13,177 bases of DNA. Origin: Thermoanaerobaculia bacterium. Lineage in GTDB: Bacteria > Acidobacteriota > Thermoanaerobaculia > Multivoradales > UBA5704. The DNA is taken from contig JASLEW010000152.1 of the NCBI GenBank assembly GCA_030150965.1, positions 1-13,177 on the forward strand. Direction: 5' to 3'. Numbering within the stretch: the stretch's first letter is position 1; every line of letters begins with the position of its first letter. Positions 1 through 7,322 of the stretch are shown one piece after another. The notes beneath the pieces were generated by a model. The model saw only the letters and a list, made by a program, of their open reading frames with translations. It was not told the DNA's origin and did not search any database. The position numbers and the translations under genes were made by a program.

Positions 1-48
1 ATCGAGTACAACCTGGGGACCGCCGCGGTCCGCCAGGTTGTACTCGAT
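1..48. repeat. Near-perfect 48-bp palindrome at the left window edge
   Basis: Bases 1-16 (atcgagtacaacctgg) are the exact reverse complement of 33-48. Inside, 17-23 (ggaccgc) is the exact reverse complement of 25-31 (gcggtcc), with one unpaired base at 24 and one at 32. Almost all 48 bases can fold into one hairpin. It lies inside the glycosyltransferase frame and at the exact start of the sequence, which is the pattern expected of a fold-back join at a contig end. A genuine hairpin is the alternative. Confidence 0.9.
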
Positions 49-1938
49 GCCCGCGTTCTGCTGCCGCACCTCGGCGGCGGAGTAGCAGGGCAGGTTGACG
101 GCGACGGCGGCCACGGCCAGGACGGCGAGCGGCAGGAGGTCCCACCCGACGCCTGCCTGCCGCGCGCTCCGGCCGGCCGGCCCCCGGCTCTCCGCGCGCC
201 GCCCCTCCGTCCGCCGGCCCTGAGTCCCCCTCCGCCCGGCCCTGCCGGCGGCCCATCGCCAGACCGCGGCGAGGCTGGACGCGGCCCCCAGGGCGCCCGC
301 GGCGGCGAGCGGCAGCAGGAAGGGGACGACCGCCAGGCGGTAGCGGCCGAAGACGAAGAAGAGCGCGACGGCGGCGGAGGTGGCGGCGGCGAGGAGGGCC
401 AGGAGGGCAGCGGACCGCCGCGCGCCGGGACCGCCGCGGGCCAGGGCGAGGAGCCCGGCCGCGGCGAGGGGCGCCACCAGGCCGAAGACCACCGGGTCGG
501 CGCGCAGCAGCGGCGCCTGGCGGCGGTAGACCGCGAAGCCCTCGGCGTCCGGTATCTCGTAGCCGTTCCAGAAGAGGCGCGCCTTGCGCAGCATCAGCCG
601 CGCCCAGGCGGCCGGGCCGGCGGCGATCTGGCGCCCGCTCTCGCGCCAGAAGAGGGCGGAGACCTCGGCCGGCGACAGCTCCTCCGGCCGCACCGGCCGG
701 CCGCGCTCGCGCGTGGCGATGGCCGCCGCCAGGTCCTGGGCGTCGGCGCGCTGGCGCTCGGGGTCCTGGCTGCCGCCCGACAGGGCGGCGTAGGTGCCGG
801 TGGCGCCGCGCGCGTTGCCGATGTAGAAGTTCATGCCCCCCTGGGAGCTGGTCGGCATCAGGCCGCCGCCGGCCGCCAGGTTGAGCAGCGCCGCGGGCGC
901 CAGGGCGATGGCGGCGCCGGCCAGGAGCGCCAGGCCGAGGCCCGGGCGCCAGGTCCGCGCCGCCGGCAGCGTTCGCACCACCGGCATCGCCTGCGCCGAC
1001 GACCTCGCCCGCGTCCCCCGCATCGACCGCCTCTGAATCGCCCGCTCCTCGCGCGTTGCCCCCGTCGCTTGTGCCGCCTGCGCCGTTCGCATGGGGAGGC
1101 CGTCCGGGAGCGGCCCGGCGACCGGCCGCCTCCAGGCCACGTAGAGCGCCGCGGCCGGTGCGAGCGCCAGCAGGCTCTCCTGGAGGAGCGCCGCCGCGCC
1201 GAGCAGGAGGCCGGCCGCGAGCGTGCGGCGCCGCGAAAGGTCGCGGCCGGCCGGCGGCAGCAGCGCGAGGAGCGCCGCCGACTCCAGGAACAGGGCCGGC
1301 ACCGTCTTGAGCAGGAGGGGCGTGTAGAAAACCGCGGGCGCATAGAGCGCCGCCAGCACACCGGCGGTCCCGGCCATCCACTGCCAACGCCGCTCGGAGC
1401 TTGGCTCCGGCCGCCGTGCGGGGTCCGCCTCAGGGAGCGCCGCGAGGGCCACCTTCCGGGGCCGCGCGGAATCCTCCTCCCCGCCAGCTGCCGATGCCGG
1501 AGCCGCGTCCGCGGGATCTCCGTCAGTCCAGCCGAGCCGTCCCGCGGCCAGGGCGGCGAGGACCGCGGTGAGCGCCCCCGCCACGGCTTGCACCAGGCGT
1601 ACCCCCACGAGCGACCGGCCGCTTGCCGCGTAGACCAGCGCCAGGAGGTAGGGGTAGAGCGGCGCCTGGTAGAACGGCACGCGCGGCCGCCAACCTTCGT
1701 CCAGGATCGAGCGCGCCAGCGCGTCGTAGCGCTGGGCGTCCATGACCAGCTGATGCTGCGTGGGAAGAGCGTGGATCTCGGCCTGGTAGGCGAGGCGGAC
1801 CGCGAGGGCGAGGAGGAAGACGAGGAGCAGCAGCCGCGTCCGCTCCCCACTCCCGCTCCTGCCGGCGCTTCCACCGGCCGCCGCCCGCCGCGCCGCCGCC
1901 CCGGACGCCGCATCCGGCCGCTGCTCTCTCCTCAGCAT
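1..1938 (-). CDS. GT-C membrane glycosyltransferase (GT39/PMT/ArnT-like), C-terminus cut by window edge
   Basis: The reading frame is open from ATG at 1938 to the left edge (646 codons, no stop), so the C-terminus is missing. Seen: a basic N-terminus, a first membrane helix near residues 35-50, then a loop holding MDAQRYDALARSIL (66-79) and FYQAPLYPYLLALVY (89-103), typical of polytopic GT-C enzymes. Further family-like stretches are GGMNFYIGNARG (367-378), RKARLFWNGYEIPD (451-464) and FFVFGRYRLAVVPFLLP (527-543), with about ten hydrophobic segments. Known: such enzymes move a sugar from a polyprenyl-phosphate donor to lipid or protein on the periplasmic face. Odd: three hydrophilic low-complexity loops (about 139-184, 269-328, 567-597) rich in Ala, Arg and Pro interrupt the membrane core. 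The start lies 33 bp after the UbiA gene with no clear ribosome site, suggesting coupling. The last residues (about 632-646) fall in a palindrome and may be artefactual. Family call is firm; substrate unknown. Confidence 0.82.
   Translation of the reverse strand, partial: MLRREQRPDAASGAAARRAAAGGSAGRSGSGERTRLLLLVFLLALAVRLAYQAEIHALPTQHQLVMDAQRYDALARSILDEGWRPRVPFYQAPLYPYLLALVYAASGRSLVGVRLVQAVAGALTAVLAALAAGRLGWTDGDPADAAPASAAGGEEDSARPRKVALAALPEADPARRPEPSSERRWQWMAGTAGVLAALYAPAVFYTPLLLKTVPALFLESAALLALLPPAGRDLSRRRTLAAGLLLGAAALLQESLLALAPAAALYVAWRRPVAGPLPDGLPMRTAQAAQATGATREERAIQRRSMRGTRARSSAQAMPVVRTLPAARTWRPGLGLALLAGAAIALAPAALLNLAAGGGLMPTSSQGGMNFYIGNARGATGTYAALSGGSQDPERQRADAQDLAAAIATRERGRPVRPEELSPAEVSALFWRESGRQIAAGPAAWARLMLRKARLFWNGYEIPDAEGFAVYRRQAPLLRADPVVFGLVAPLAAAGLLALARGGPGARRSAALLALLAAATSAAVALFFVFGRYRLAVVPFLLPLAAAGALGAASSLAAVWRWAAGRAGRRGTQGRRTEGRRAESRGPAGRSARQAGVGWDLLPLAVLAVAAVAVNLPCYSAAEVRQQNAGIEYNLADRGGPQVVLD
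190..219 (-). repeat. Degenerate 15-bp tandem pair in the glycosyltransferase (GRRxE units)
   Basis: Two 15-bp units (190-204 and 205-219, 12 of 15 bases identical) encode GRRTE and GRRAE at residues 574-583, in a hydrophilic loop between the last two membrane segments. The change is in frame and probably tolerated because it sits outside the membrane core. Confidence 0.55.
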
Positions 1939-1971
1939 CGCGAACGGCCCGCCGGCCCCTGTCGGCCCCGG

Positions 1972-2955
1972 TCAGAAGAGGTAGGCCAGGGCGAAGCCGA
2001 TCTGGGCGGCCATCATCATCAGGTACATGTGGCGCCAGGAGGGGTGGTTCTCGGTCTCGGCGAGCGAGGCCGGGTCGCGCACCAGGAGGTAGACGGTGTA
2101 GGCGCCCCAGGCGGTCAGCAGCAGGCCGAGCAGGGTGAGGAGCGTCGGGTTGCCGGTGAGGATGGGGTGCGACGGGTCCCGCGGATCGGCGAGGCGCGCG
2201 CCCAGCGGCAGCAGCAGCCAGGGGAGGACGAAGAACGGGCTGATGATCCAGGCGGCACGGCGCACGCCGTGGAGGATGGGCAGCGTCCTGCAGCCGCCCG
2301 CGCGGTCGCCCGCGATGTCGGCGAAGTCCTTGGTGGAGGCGGCGCCGATCAGGAAGATGCCGAAGATGCCGCCCAGGTACCAGGGCTCGGCGAAGCCGAT
2401 GCGCGCCACCATCGCCCAGCCGGCGACCTTGAGCAGCACGCCGCGCGGGATGGCGATGGTGAGGTTGGCGGCCATGCCGCGCACCTTGGTGCGGCCGAGC
2501 GCCGGGGCCGAGTAGACGAAGGTGAAGAGCAGGCCCGCCAGGTAGAGGAAGAACGTCTCGTGGTGGCGCAGCGGCGCGGTCAGCTTGGCCGCCAGGGAGT
2601 CGTAGGGGTGCGGCACCACCAGCCAGGTGGGGATGAGCGCCAGGGCGTAGAGCAGCCAGCTGAAGCGCCACGCCTGGGCGATGCTCAGCGTGCCGGCCGG
2701 CAGCGGCCGGTCGGGCTTGTTGAGCCGGTCGATCTCCAGGTCGTAGATCTGGTTGACGGCGTTCGATGCCGCGTTCATCAGGCTGGCACAGAGCGAGCCC
2801 AGCGCCACCGTCGCCACCACCGCCAGGGTCAGCCGGCGCGCCGGGTCGGGGTTGTGCACCGAGCCGAAGGCGCAGACCGAGCCGGAGACGATGCCGAGGA
2901 GCGGCGGCAGCAGGGTGAACGGCCGCGCCAGGGTCACATAGAGGGAGGGCTTCAT
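1972..2955 (-). CDS. UbiA-family prenyltransferase
   Basis: A 327-residue polytopic membrane protein of normal UbiA length. Seen: an N-terminal RPFTLLPPLLG (11-21); the first aspartate-rich motif NAVNQIYDLEID (65-76, with N68, D72, D76) followed by KPDRPLPAG; the second motif KDFADIAGDR (209-218, with D210, D213, D217); and about eight hydrophobic helices. Known: UbiA enzymes bind a prenyl diphosphate through Mg2+ held by these two motifs and transfer the prenyl group to an aromatic or glycerol-phosphate acceptor (quinones, chlorophylls, haem, ether lipids). The sequence does not resemble MenA, UbiA or CyoE closely enough for me to name the acceptor. ATG at 2955 lies 5 bp after the stop of the kinase/DUF92 gene, so the two are probably translated together. 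Inference: it uses the prenyl diphosphate made by that neighbour. Homogentisate-type or ether-lipid-type transfer are both possible. Confidence 0.9.
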   Translation of the reverse strand: MKPSLYVTLARPFTLLPPLLGIVSGSVCAFGSVHNPDPARRLTLAVVATVALGSLCASLMNAASNAVNQIYDLEIDRLNKPDRPLPAGTLSIAQAWRFSWLLYALALIPTWLVVPHPYDSLAAKLTAPLRHHETFFLYLAGLLFTFVYSAPALGRTKVRGMAANLTIAIPRGVLLKVAGWAMVARIGFAEPWYLGGIFGIFLIGAASTKDFADIAGDRAGGCRTLPILHGVRRAAWIISPFFVLPWLLLPLGARLADPRDPSHPILTGNPTLLTLLGLLLTAWGAYTVYLLVRDPASLAETENHPSWRHMYLMMMAAQIGFALAYLF

Positions 2956-2960
2956 CGGGG

Positions 2961-4346
2961 CTAGATCACCAGCCACGCCAGGCCGGCGCCGGCCAGCGCT
3001 CCCACCAGGGTGTTGAGGAAGTTGAGCGCCTCGTTGTCCAGCAGCCGGCGCTCGGCGAGGGCCGCTCCGGCCGCGCTCTCGAAGGTGGTGCCGAGGAAGG
3101 CGGCGGCGACCACCGGCAGCACGCCCGCCCAGGGGTAGAGGGCGAGCGCCGCCCCCAGGACCGCGATCACCGCCGAGGCGGCGATGCCGGCCAGGGTCCC
3201 CTCCAGCGACACCGCCCCCTCGGTGCCGCGCGGCACCGGGCGCAGGGTGGTGATGAGGAAGGTGCGGCGGCCGATCAGCTGGCCGATCTCGCTGCCGGCG
3301 GTGTCCGCGGCGGCGGTGGCGAAGGCGGCGGCGAAGGCCACCGCGAACAGCACCGGGTAGGGGGTGAGCGCCGCGAACAGGGCGCAGGCGGCGGCGACCC
3401 CGGCGTTGGCCAGGGCGTGCCGCGCGCCGCGGCGCCCCCCCTTCTCCTGCGCCAGGTTGGCCGCCGCCTTGCGCCGGTAGCCGATCTTGGTGCAGGCGCT
3501 GCCGATGACGAAGAACGCCACCAGCACCAGGTAGCCGCGCCAGTCGAGGAAGGTGTAGACGACGGTGCCGACGAGCATCCCCGCCGCCACCCCGGAGAGG
3601 TCCACGGTGCGCGCCGCCCAGGCGGCGCCGGCGAGCGCCGCGTTGACCGCCAGGGCGACGGCGAGGCGTGCCAGGACCGCGCCAGGGCCGGCGCCGCCGG
3701 CGCGCTCCAGGCCGAGGAAGGCCGGCCACCGGTTGTGGGTGAGGACGAAGCCGAAGAGGAAGAGGCCGGCGACCAGGGGCACGCCGAGGTTGTCGTCGAG
3801 CCCCTGCGGCAGCGACTCCAGGCCCGCCGCGATCAGCGCCGCGGCGCCGCACGCCACCAGCGCGAAGGCCCAGCTGTACTGGCGCTCCGGCGCCGTCCAC
3901 AGCAGCAGGCCGGCCGCCGCGGCGGCGCCGAAGCCGACGTAGGCGGCGCTCCCCACCCAGCTCTTCGCCGGGTTCCACGGCAGCTTGCGCCGGCCCCAGG
4001 CGATGCCGCAGAGGGTGGCCATGCCGTCGCCGAAGGCCAGCAGGCCCCAGGCGGCGGCGGCCACCTCCAGCCGGCGGTGGAAGATCAGGACGAGCAGCAG
4101 CACGGTGAGCGGATAGAGCACGATGCCCAGCGCGCCGCCGGCCGCGTGCTCGTGGTCGCGCCACAGCCGCCTGCCGCCGATGCGGTGCAGCAGGAAGAGG
4201 TTGTTGGCCAGGGCGGCGGCGGCCAGGACCGCCGACCAGACGGGGCCCAGGGGGCGAAGCGCCAGGGCGATGAAGCCCATGCCGATATGGGTGGCCTTGC
4301 GCAGCGCCTCGCTGCGAGCGAGGCCCGGCCGCGTCACCTCCGCCAT
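2961..4346 (-). CDS. Fusion of phytol/dolichol-kinase-like domain with DUF92 (VTE6-like) domain
   Basis: 461 residues, almost wholly membrane-embedded. N-terminal half (about 1-225): KATHIGMGF near the start and the CTP-binding signature of the SEC59/VTE5/CDS superfamily, FGDGMATLCGIAWGR (105-119) then KSWVGS (128-133), then DDNLGVPL (184-191). C-terminal half (about 246-461): a full DUF92/TMEM19 domain with VDLSGVAAGMLVGT (248-261), GRRGARHALANAGVAA (304-319), DTAGSEIGQLIGRRTFLITT (348-367), VPRGTEGAVSLEGTLAG (371-387) and ESAAGA near 423. Known: VTE5 phosphorylates phytol using CTP and VTE6 phosphorylates phytyl phosphate, together giving phytyl diphosphate. Inference: this single protein could turn a prenyl alcohol into the diphosphate used by the adjacent UbiA enzyme. 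The start at 4346 is chosen because MAEVTRPG leads straight into the domain and a GAGGAG site lies 8 nt upstream; it overlaps the previous gene by 13 bp. Substrate chain length is unknown. Confidence 0.88.
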   Translation of the reverse strand: MAEVTRPGLARSEALRKATHIGMGFIALALRPLGPVWSAVLAAAALANNLFLLHRIGGRRLWRDHEHAAGGALGIVLYPLTVLLLVLIFHRRLEVAAAAWGLLAFGDGMATLCGIAWGRRKLPWNPAKSWVGSAAYVGFGAAAAAGLLLWTAPERQYSWAFALVACGAAALIAAGLESLPQGLDDNLGVPLVAGLFLFGFVLTHNRWPAFLGLERAGGAGPGAVLARLAVALAVNAALAGAAWAARTVDLSGVAAGMLVGTVVYTFLDWRGYLVLVAFFVIGSACTKIGYRRKAAANLAQEKGGRRGARHALANAGVAAACALFAALTPYPVLFAVAFAAAFATAAADTAGSEIGQLIGRRTFLITTLRPVPRGTEGAVSLEGTLAGIAASAVIAVLGAALALYPWAGVLPVVAAAFLGTTFESAAGAALAERRLLDNEALNFLNTLVGALAGAGLAWLVI

Positions 4347-5371
4347 TGCCCGGTCTCCTCGAGCCACGCCAGGGTGGCGGCGAGCCCCGCGCGCAGCCCG
4401 CGCGGCGCGTAGCCCAGGTCGGCCGCCGCGCGCGCCGAGCTGTAGGCCCAGTCGTGGCGGTAGACCTCGACCAGGTCGGGGGTGAGGGGCGGCGTCGCGC
4501 CGCGCAGCCGCGCCCAGCCCTTCTGCACCGCGCCCAGCGCCTTCGCCACGCCGTCCGGCAGCCGGCGGCGCGGCACCGGCACGCCGGAGAGCTCCTCGAC
4601 CAGGGCGTAGAAGCCGCCCAGGCGGACGTTCTCGCCGCCCAGGACGTAGCGGGCTCCCGGGCGGGCCCCCTCCAGCACCTGGGCGATGCCGCGCGCCACG
4701 TCGTCGACGAAGACGTAGCACCACCGGTGATCCGGCGTGCCGACCAGGGCCGGCAGCCGGCGGTGCAGCAGGTCCAGGACGTGGCGGACGACCAGGTTCC
4801 CCTCGGTCATCTCGCCGGGCCCGTAGATCACGCCCGGATAGACCACGTTGACCGGCTGGCCGGCGGCGATGGCGCGGCGCGCCGCGCGGTCGGCCAGGGT
4901 CTTGGTGCGCTCGTAGTGATTGATCCACTCGCGCGGCCCGGCCGGCGCCTCCTCGTCCAGGATGCCGCCCGGACCGCCCTCGCTGGGGCCGAGCGCCATG
5001 AAGCTCGACACGTAGACGACGCGCGCCCCGGCCTCCCCGGCCGCCGCCAGGACGTGGTCGAGGCCGCCGACGTTGACGCGGTCGAAGTCGGCCGCCGGCG
5101 CCAGGATCTTGACCAGCGCCGCGCCGTGCACCACCGCCGCGCAGCCGGCCATCGCCCGCCGCACGCTGGCGGCGTCGGCGACGTCGCCCGCCGCCACCTC
5201 GACCTCCGGCGGGAAGCCGCCGCCCGCGGCGTTGCCAGCGTTGCCGGCGTTTCCAGGGCTTCCGGAGCCGGTGCGCGGCCGCACCAGCACGCGCAGGCGG
5301 TGGCGCGGCGCCAGCTCCGCCACCAGCCGCCGGCCGAGGAAGCCGGTGGCACCCGTGACCAGGACGTTCAT
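4334..5371 (-). CDS. Extended SDR: NAD(P)-dependent epimerase/reductase, HpnA/dihydroflavonol-reductase-like
   Basis: 345 residues. Seen: Rossmann glycine motif TGATGFLG (6-13), GDV at 62-64, the catalytic set S123 (VYVSSFMALG) and Y153xxxK157 (HYERTK), the NPG-like VVYPGVIYGPGE (176-187), WCYVFVDDVARG (217-228) and GARYVLGGENV (239-249). This pattern fits the branch holding dihydroflavonol-4-reductases and the hopanoid-associated HpnA. The substrate may be a sugar nucleotide, a 3-oxo-steroid or terpenoid, or another ketone; I cannot decide. It sits exactly between the sugar-nucleotide genes and the isoprenoid genes. ATG at 5371 overlaps the stop of the upstream reductase as ATGA, with GGAG 5 nt and AGGAGG 10 nt upstream. 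Odd: residues 36-52 are a Gly/Asn/Ala insertion (SGSPGNAGNAGNAAGGG) from a 9-bp repeat, placed between beta-2 and the cofactor-contact strand. Confidence 0.85.
   Translation of the reverse strand: MNVLVTGATGFLGRRLVAELAPRHRLRVLVRPRTGSGSPGNAGNAGNAAGGGFPPEVEVAAGDVADAASVRRAMAGCAAVVHGAALVKILAPAADFDRVNVGGLDHVLAAAGEAGARVVYVSSFMALGPSEGGPGGILDEEAPAGPREWINHYERTKTLADRAARRAIAAGQPVNVVYPGVIYGPGEMTEGNLVVRHVLDLLHRRLPALVGTPDHRWCYVFVDDVARGIAQVLEGARPGARYVLGGENVRLGGFYALVEELSGVPVPRRRLPDGVAKALGAVQKGWARLRGATPPLTPDLVEVYRHDWAYSSARAAADLGYAPRGLRAGLAATLAWLEETGQWRR
5229..5264 (-). repeat. 9-bp tandem repeat in the HpnA-like SDR gene
   Basis: Four degenerate units: gcgttgcca (5229-5237), gcgttgccg (5238-5246), gcgtttcca (5247-5255), gggcttccg (5256-5264). 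They keep frame and encode a run of SPG/NAG/NAG/NA triplets in a surface loop of the Rossmann domain. Copy number could vary without breaking the gene. Confidence 0.75.
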
Positions 5372-6300
5372 GCCCGCTCCGCCTCCTGCGCCGCCGCCCA
5401 GAGGCCGGCCAGCGCTTCGTCGAAGGTGTGCCGCGGCGCCCAGCCCAGGGCGCGCAGCCGCCCCGCGTCGCCGAGCAGCAGCGGCAGGTCGTTGGCGCGC
5501 AGGCGGGCGGGGTCGATCTCGATCCGCGCCGCGACTCCCGAGATCGCCAACAGGCGGTCCAGCGCCTCGCGGATCGACCAGGCCCGGCCGCTGGCCAGAT
5601 TGTAGACCTCGCCCGCGCGGCCGGCGGTGGCGAGCAGGCGGTAGGCCTCGACGCCGTCGTCGACGTGCAGGAAGTCGCGCCGCGCCTCCAGGTTGCCGAC
5701 CGAGAGCACCGCCTCCTGGCCCTCCTGGCTCTCCTGGCGGCGGCGGGCGATGCGGGCGAGCTGCGCGGCGAGACCCGGCAGCACGTAGGTCTTCGACTGC
5801 CCGGCGCCCACCAGGTTGAACGAGCGCACCACCACCGCGCCGTGCGCCAGCGCCAGCCGCTCCGCCGCCGCCTTGGTCCGGGCGTAGGGGCTGGAGGGGG
5901 CGAGCGGCCGGTCCTCGGCGATCGGCTGCTCGGCCTCGGGGACCACGCCGTAGACCTCGGCCGAGGAGGCCACCACCACCGGCCTGCCGGCCGCGGCGGC
6001 GAGGAGGTTCTCGGTGCCCTGGACGTTCACCCGCACGTACTCGGCCTCCCGGCTCCACGACTCGCCGACGTGGGTGAGGCCGGCCAGGTGGATCACGGCG
6101 TCCGGGCCGGCCGCCTGCACGGTGCGGGCGAGCGCCGCCGGGTCCAGAAGGTCGGCCTCGTAGGCGGCGACGCCGGGCGGGACCGCCGCGCCGCCGGCGG
6201 CGCCGAAGACGGTGCCGCTCACCTGCTCGCCGCGCGCCAGGAGGAGCCGCGCCAGCCGCGAGCCGACGAAGCCGCCGACGCCGGTGACGAGCAGGTGCAT
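5368..6300 (-). CDS. SDR sugar-nucleotide reductase, GDP-4-keto-6-deoxy-D-mannose reductase (Rmd)-like
   Basis: 310 residues, normal for this family. Seen: TGVGGFVGS (6-14), ADLLD (49-53), VIHLAG (69-74), S112/S113 in ASSAEVYG, catalytic Y139xxxK143 in SPYARTK, RSFNLVGAGQ (159-168), NLEARRDFLHVDD (203-215) and EVYNLASGRAWSIREALD (231-248). Known: Rmd reduces the 4-keto group of the Gmd product to give GDP-D-rhamnose and is often encoded next to gmd, as here (29-bp gap). GDP-talose or GDP-fucose type products, or a second dehydratase-like role, cannot be excluded by sequence alone. ATG at 6300 begins directly at the Rossmann strand; no clear ribosome site was seen, so re-initiation after gmd is likely. 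Odd: RRRQESQEGQEA (187-197) is an insert from a 9-bp repeat. Confidence 0.78.
   Translation of the reverse strand: MHLLVTGVGGFVGSRLARLLLARGEQVSGTVFGAAGGAAVPPGVAAYEADLLDPAALARTVQAAGPDAVIHLAGLTHVGESWSREAEYVRVNVQGTENLLAAAAGRPVVVASSAEVYGVVPEAEQPIAEDRPLAPSSPYARTKAAAERLALAHGAVVVRSFNLVGAGQSKTYVLPGLAAQLARIARRRQESQEGQEAVLSVGNLEARRDFLHVDDGVEAYRLLATAGRAGEVYNLASGRAWSIREALDRLLAISGVAARIEIDPARLRANDLPLLLGDAGRLRALGWAPRHTFDEALAGLWAAAQEAERA
5711..5737 (-). repeat. 9-bp tandem repeat in the Rmd-like gene
   Basis: Three units: gcctcctgg (5711-5719), ccctcctgg (5720-5728), ctctcctgg (5729-5737). They encode Gln-Glu-Ser, Gln-Glu-Gly, Gln-Glu-Ala in frame, in a loop before the VGNLEARRDF motif. Confidence 0.75.
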
Positions 6301-6329
6301 GGCCGGGCCGCGCTTGCCGCCGGCGGGCG

Positions 6330-7322
6330 CTACTTCGGCGCTCCGGCGGAGCGCTGCTGCCGCGCCGACAGCACCTCGCGCCAGTAGGCGAGCAGGTCGG
6401 ACAGGGTCTGCGAGAACGGGATGCGCGGCTCCCAGCCGGTGTCGGCGCGGAACTTCGAGCTGTCGCCGATCAGGATCTCGACGTCGGACGGCCGCAGGCG
6501 CTCCGCATCGATCTCGATCCTGACCCTGGCCGGGCTCAGCGCCAGCAGCTGATCGAGCATGGCGCGGATGGTGATCCCCCGGCCGGTGGCGATGTTGTAG
6601 ACCTCGCCCGGCTTCGCCCGGGTGACTGCCAGCCAGTAGGCCCGCACCATGTCGCGCACGTCGGTGAAGTCGCGGATGGCGTCGAGGTTGCCGACGCGGA
6701 TCACCGGCTCCTGGAGCCCGAGCTCGATCGCCGCCACCTGGCTGCAGAAGTTGGAGGTGACGAACACCTGGCCGCGCCGCGGGCCGGTGTGGTTGAAGCC
6801 GCGGGTGCGGACGACCTTCAGGCCGTAGCTCTGGAAGTACTGATAGCCGAGCAGGTCCTGCGCCACCTTCGACACGGCGTAGGAGGAGAGCGGCCGCAGC
6901 GGGTTGGTCTCCTTGATCGGCGTCTCGTCCGGATGCACCAGGCCGTACTGCTCGCTGGAGCAGGCGATCTGCACCACCGGGTCGAGCCGGAGGGCGCGGA
7001 TGGCCTCGAAGAGGTTGGCCTGGCCGGTGATGTTGGTCGAGAGCGTCTCGCCGGGCGCCGACCAGCTGGCCGGCACGAAGCTCTGCGCCGCCAGGTGGAA
7101 GACGTAGTCGGGGCGGACGCGCGCGAGCGCCGCGTGGACCGAGGTGGGGTCGCGCAGCTCGGTCTCGACCAGCTGGATGCGGCCGCGCAGGTGCTCGATG
7201 TTCTCCATGCGGCTGCGCCAGCGATACGTGCCGTGCACCTCCACCTCCGGGTGCTCGGCCAGCAGATGCTCCGCCAGGTGTGAGCCGGCGAAGCCGGTGA
7301 TTCCGGTGATCAAAGCCCTCAT
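6330..7322 (-). CDS. gmd: GDP-mannose 4,6-dehydratase (NAD-dependent epimerase/dehydratase family)
   Basis: 330 residues. Seen: TGITGFAGSHLAEHLL (6-21), a TYRWRS arginine segment (32-37) where GMDs contact NADP, HLAAQSFVPASW (76-87), catalytic SSEQYG (122-127) and Y148xxxK152 (SSYAVSK), the family-defining TRGFNHTGPRRGQVF (173-187), GNLDAIRDFTDVRDMVRAYW (211-230) and RLRPSDVEILIGDSSKF (275-291). Known reaction: GDP-D-mannose to GDP-4-keto-6-deoxy-D-mannose, the branch point to GDP-D-rhamnose, GDP-L-fucose and perosamine. With the reductase 29 bp downstream, GDP-D-rhamnose is the simplest product (inference). ATG at 7322 overlaps the rmlD stop as ATGA and has the best ribosome site of the window (AGGGAGG, 5 nt spacing). 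It is somewhat shorter than classical GMD (about 345-370), as in the compact bacterial branch. A four-run G-tract lies directly upstream. Confidence 0.87.
   Translation of the reverse strand: MRALITGITGFAGSHLAEHLLAEHPEVEVHGTYRWRSRMENIEHLRGRIQLVETELRDPTSVHAALARVRPDYVFHLAAQSFVPASWSAPGETLSTNITGQANLFEAIRALRLDPVVQIACSSEQYGLVHPDETPIKETNPLRPLSSYAVSKVAQDLLGYQYFQSYGLKVVRTRGFNHTGPRRGQVFVTSNFCSQVAAIELGLQEPVIRVGNLDAIRDFTDVRDMVRAYWLAVTRAKPGEVYNIATGRGITIRAMLDQLLALSPARVRIEIDAERLRPSDVEILIGDSSKFRADTGWEPRIPFSQTLSDLLAYWREVLSARQQRSAGAPK

Noticed and set aside
1069..2964. Long plus-strand open frame (about 630 codons) opposite the glycosyltransferase and UbiA genes
   Set aside because: Its translation is Arg/Gln/Glu/Gly-rich with no domain, and it is the mirror of two clear membrane-protein genes; high GC keeps antisense frames open.
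1972..4164. 730-codon frame that would extend the UbiA protein upstream
   Set aside because: The upstream part is Arg/Gly-rich and out of frame with the clear kinase/DUF92 gene; ATG at 2955 starts the conserved UbiA region.
5368..7322. Possibility that one of the two SDRs is RmlB (dTDP-glucose 4,6-dehydratase)
   Set aside because: The larger one has the GMD-specific FNHTGPRRG and arginine segment, and neither has the RmlB-type N-terminal GGAGFIGS pattern.
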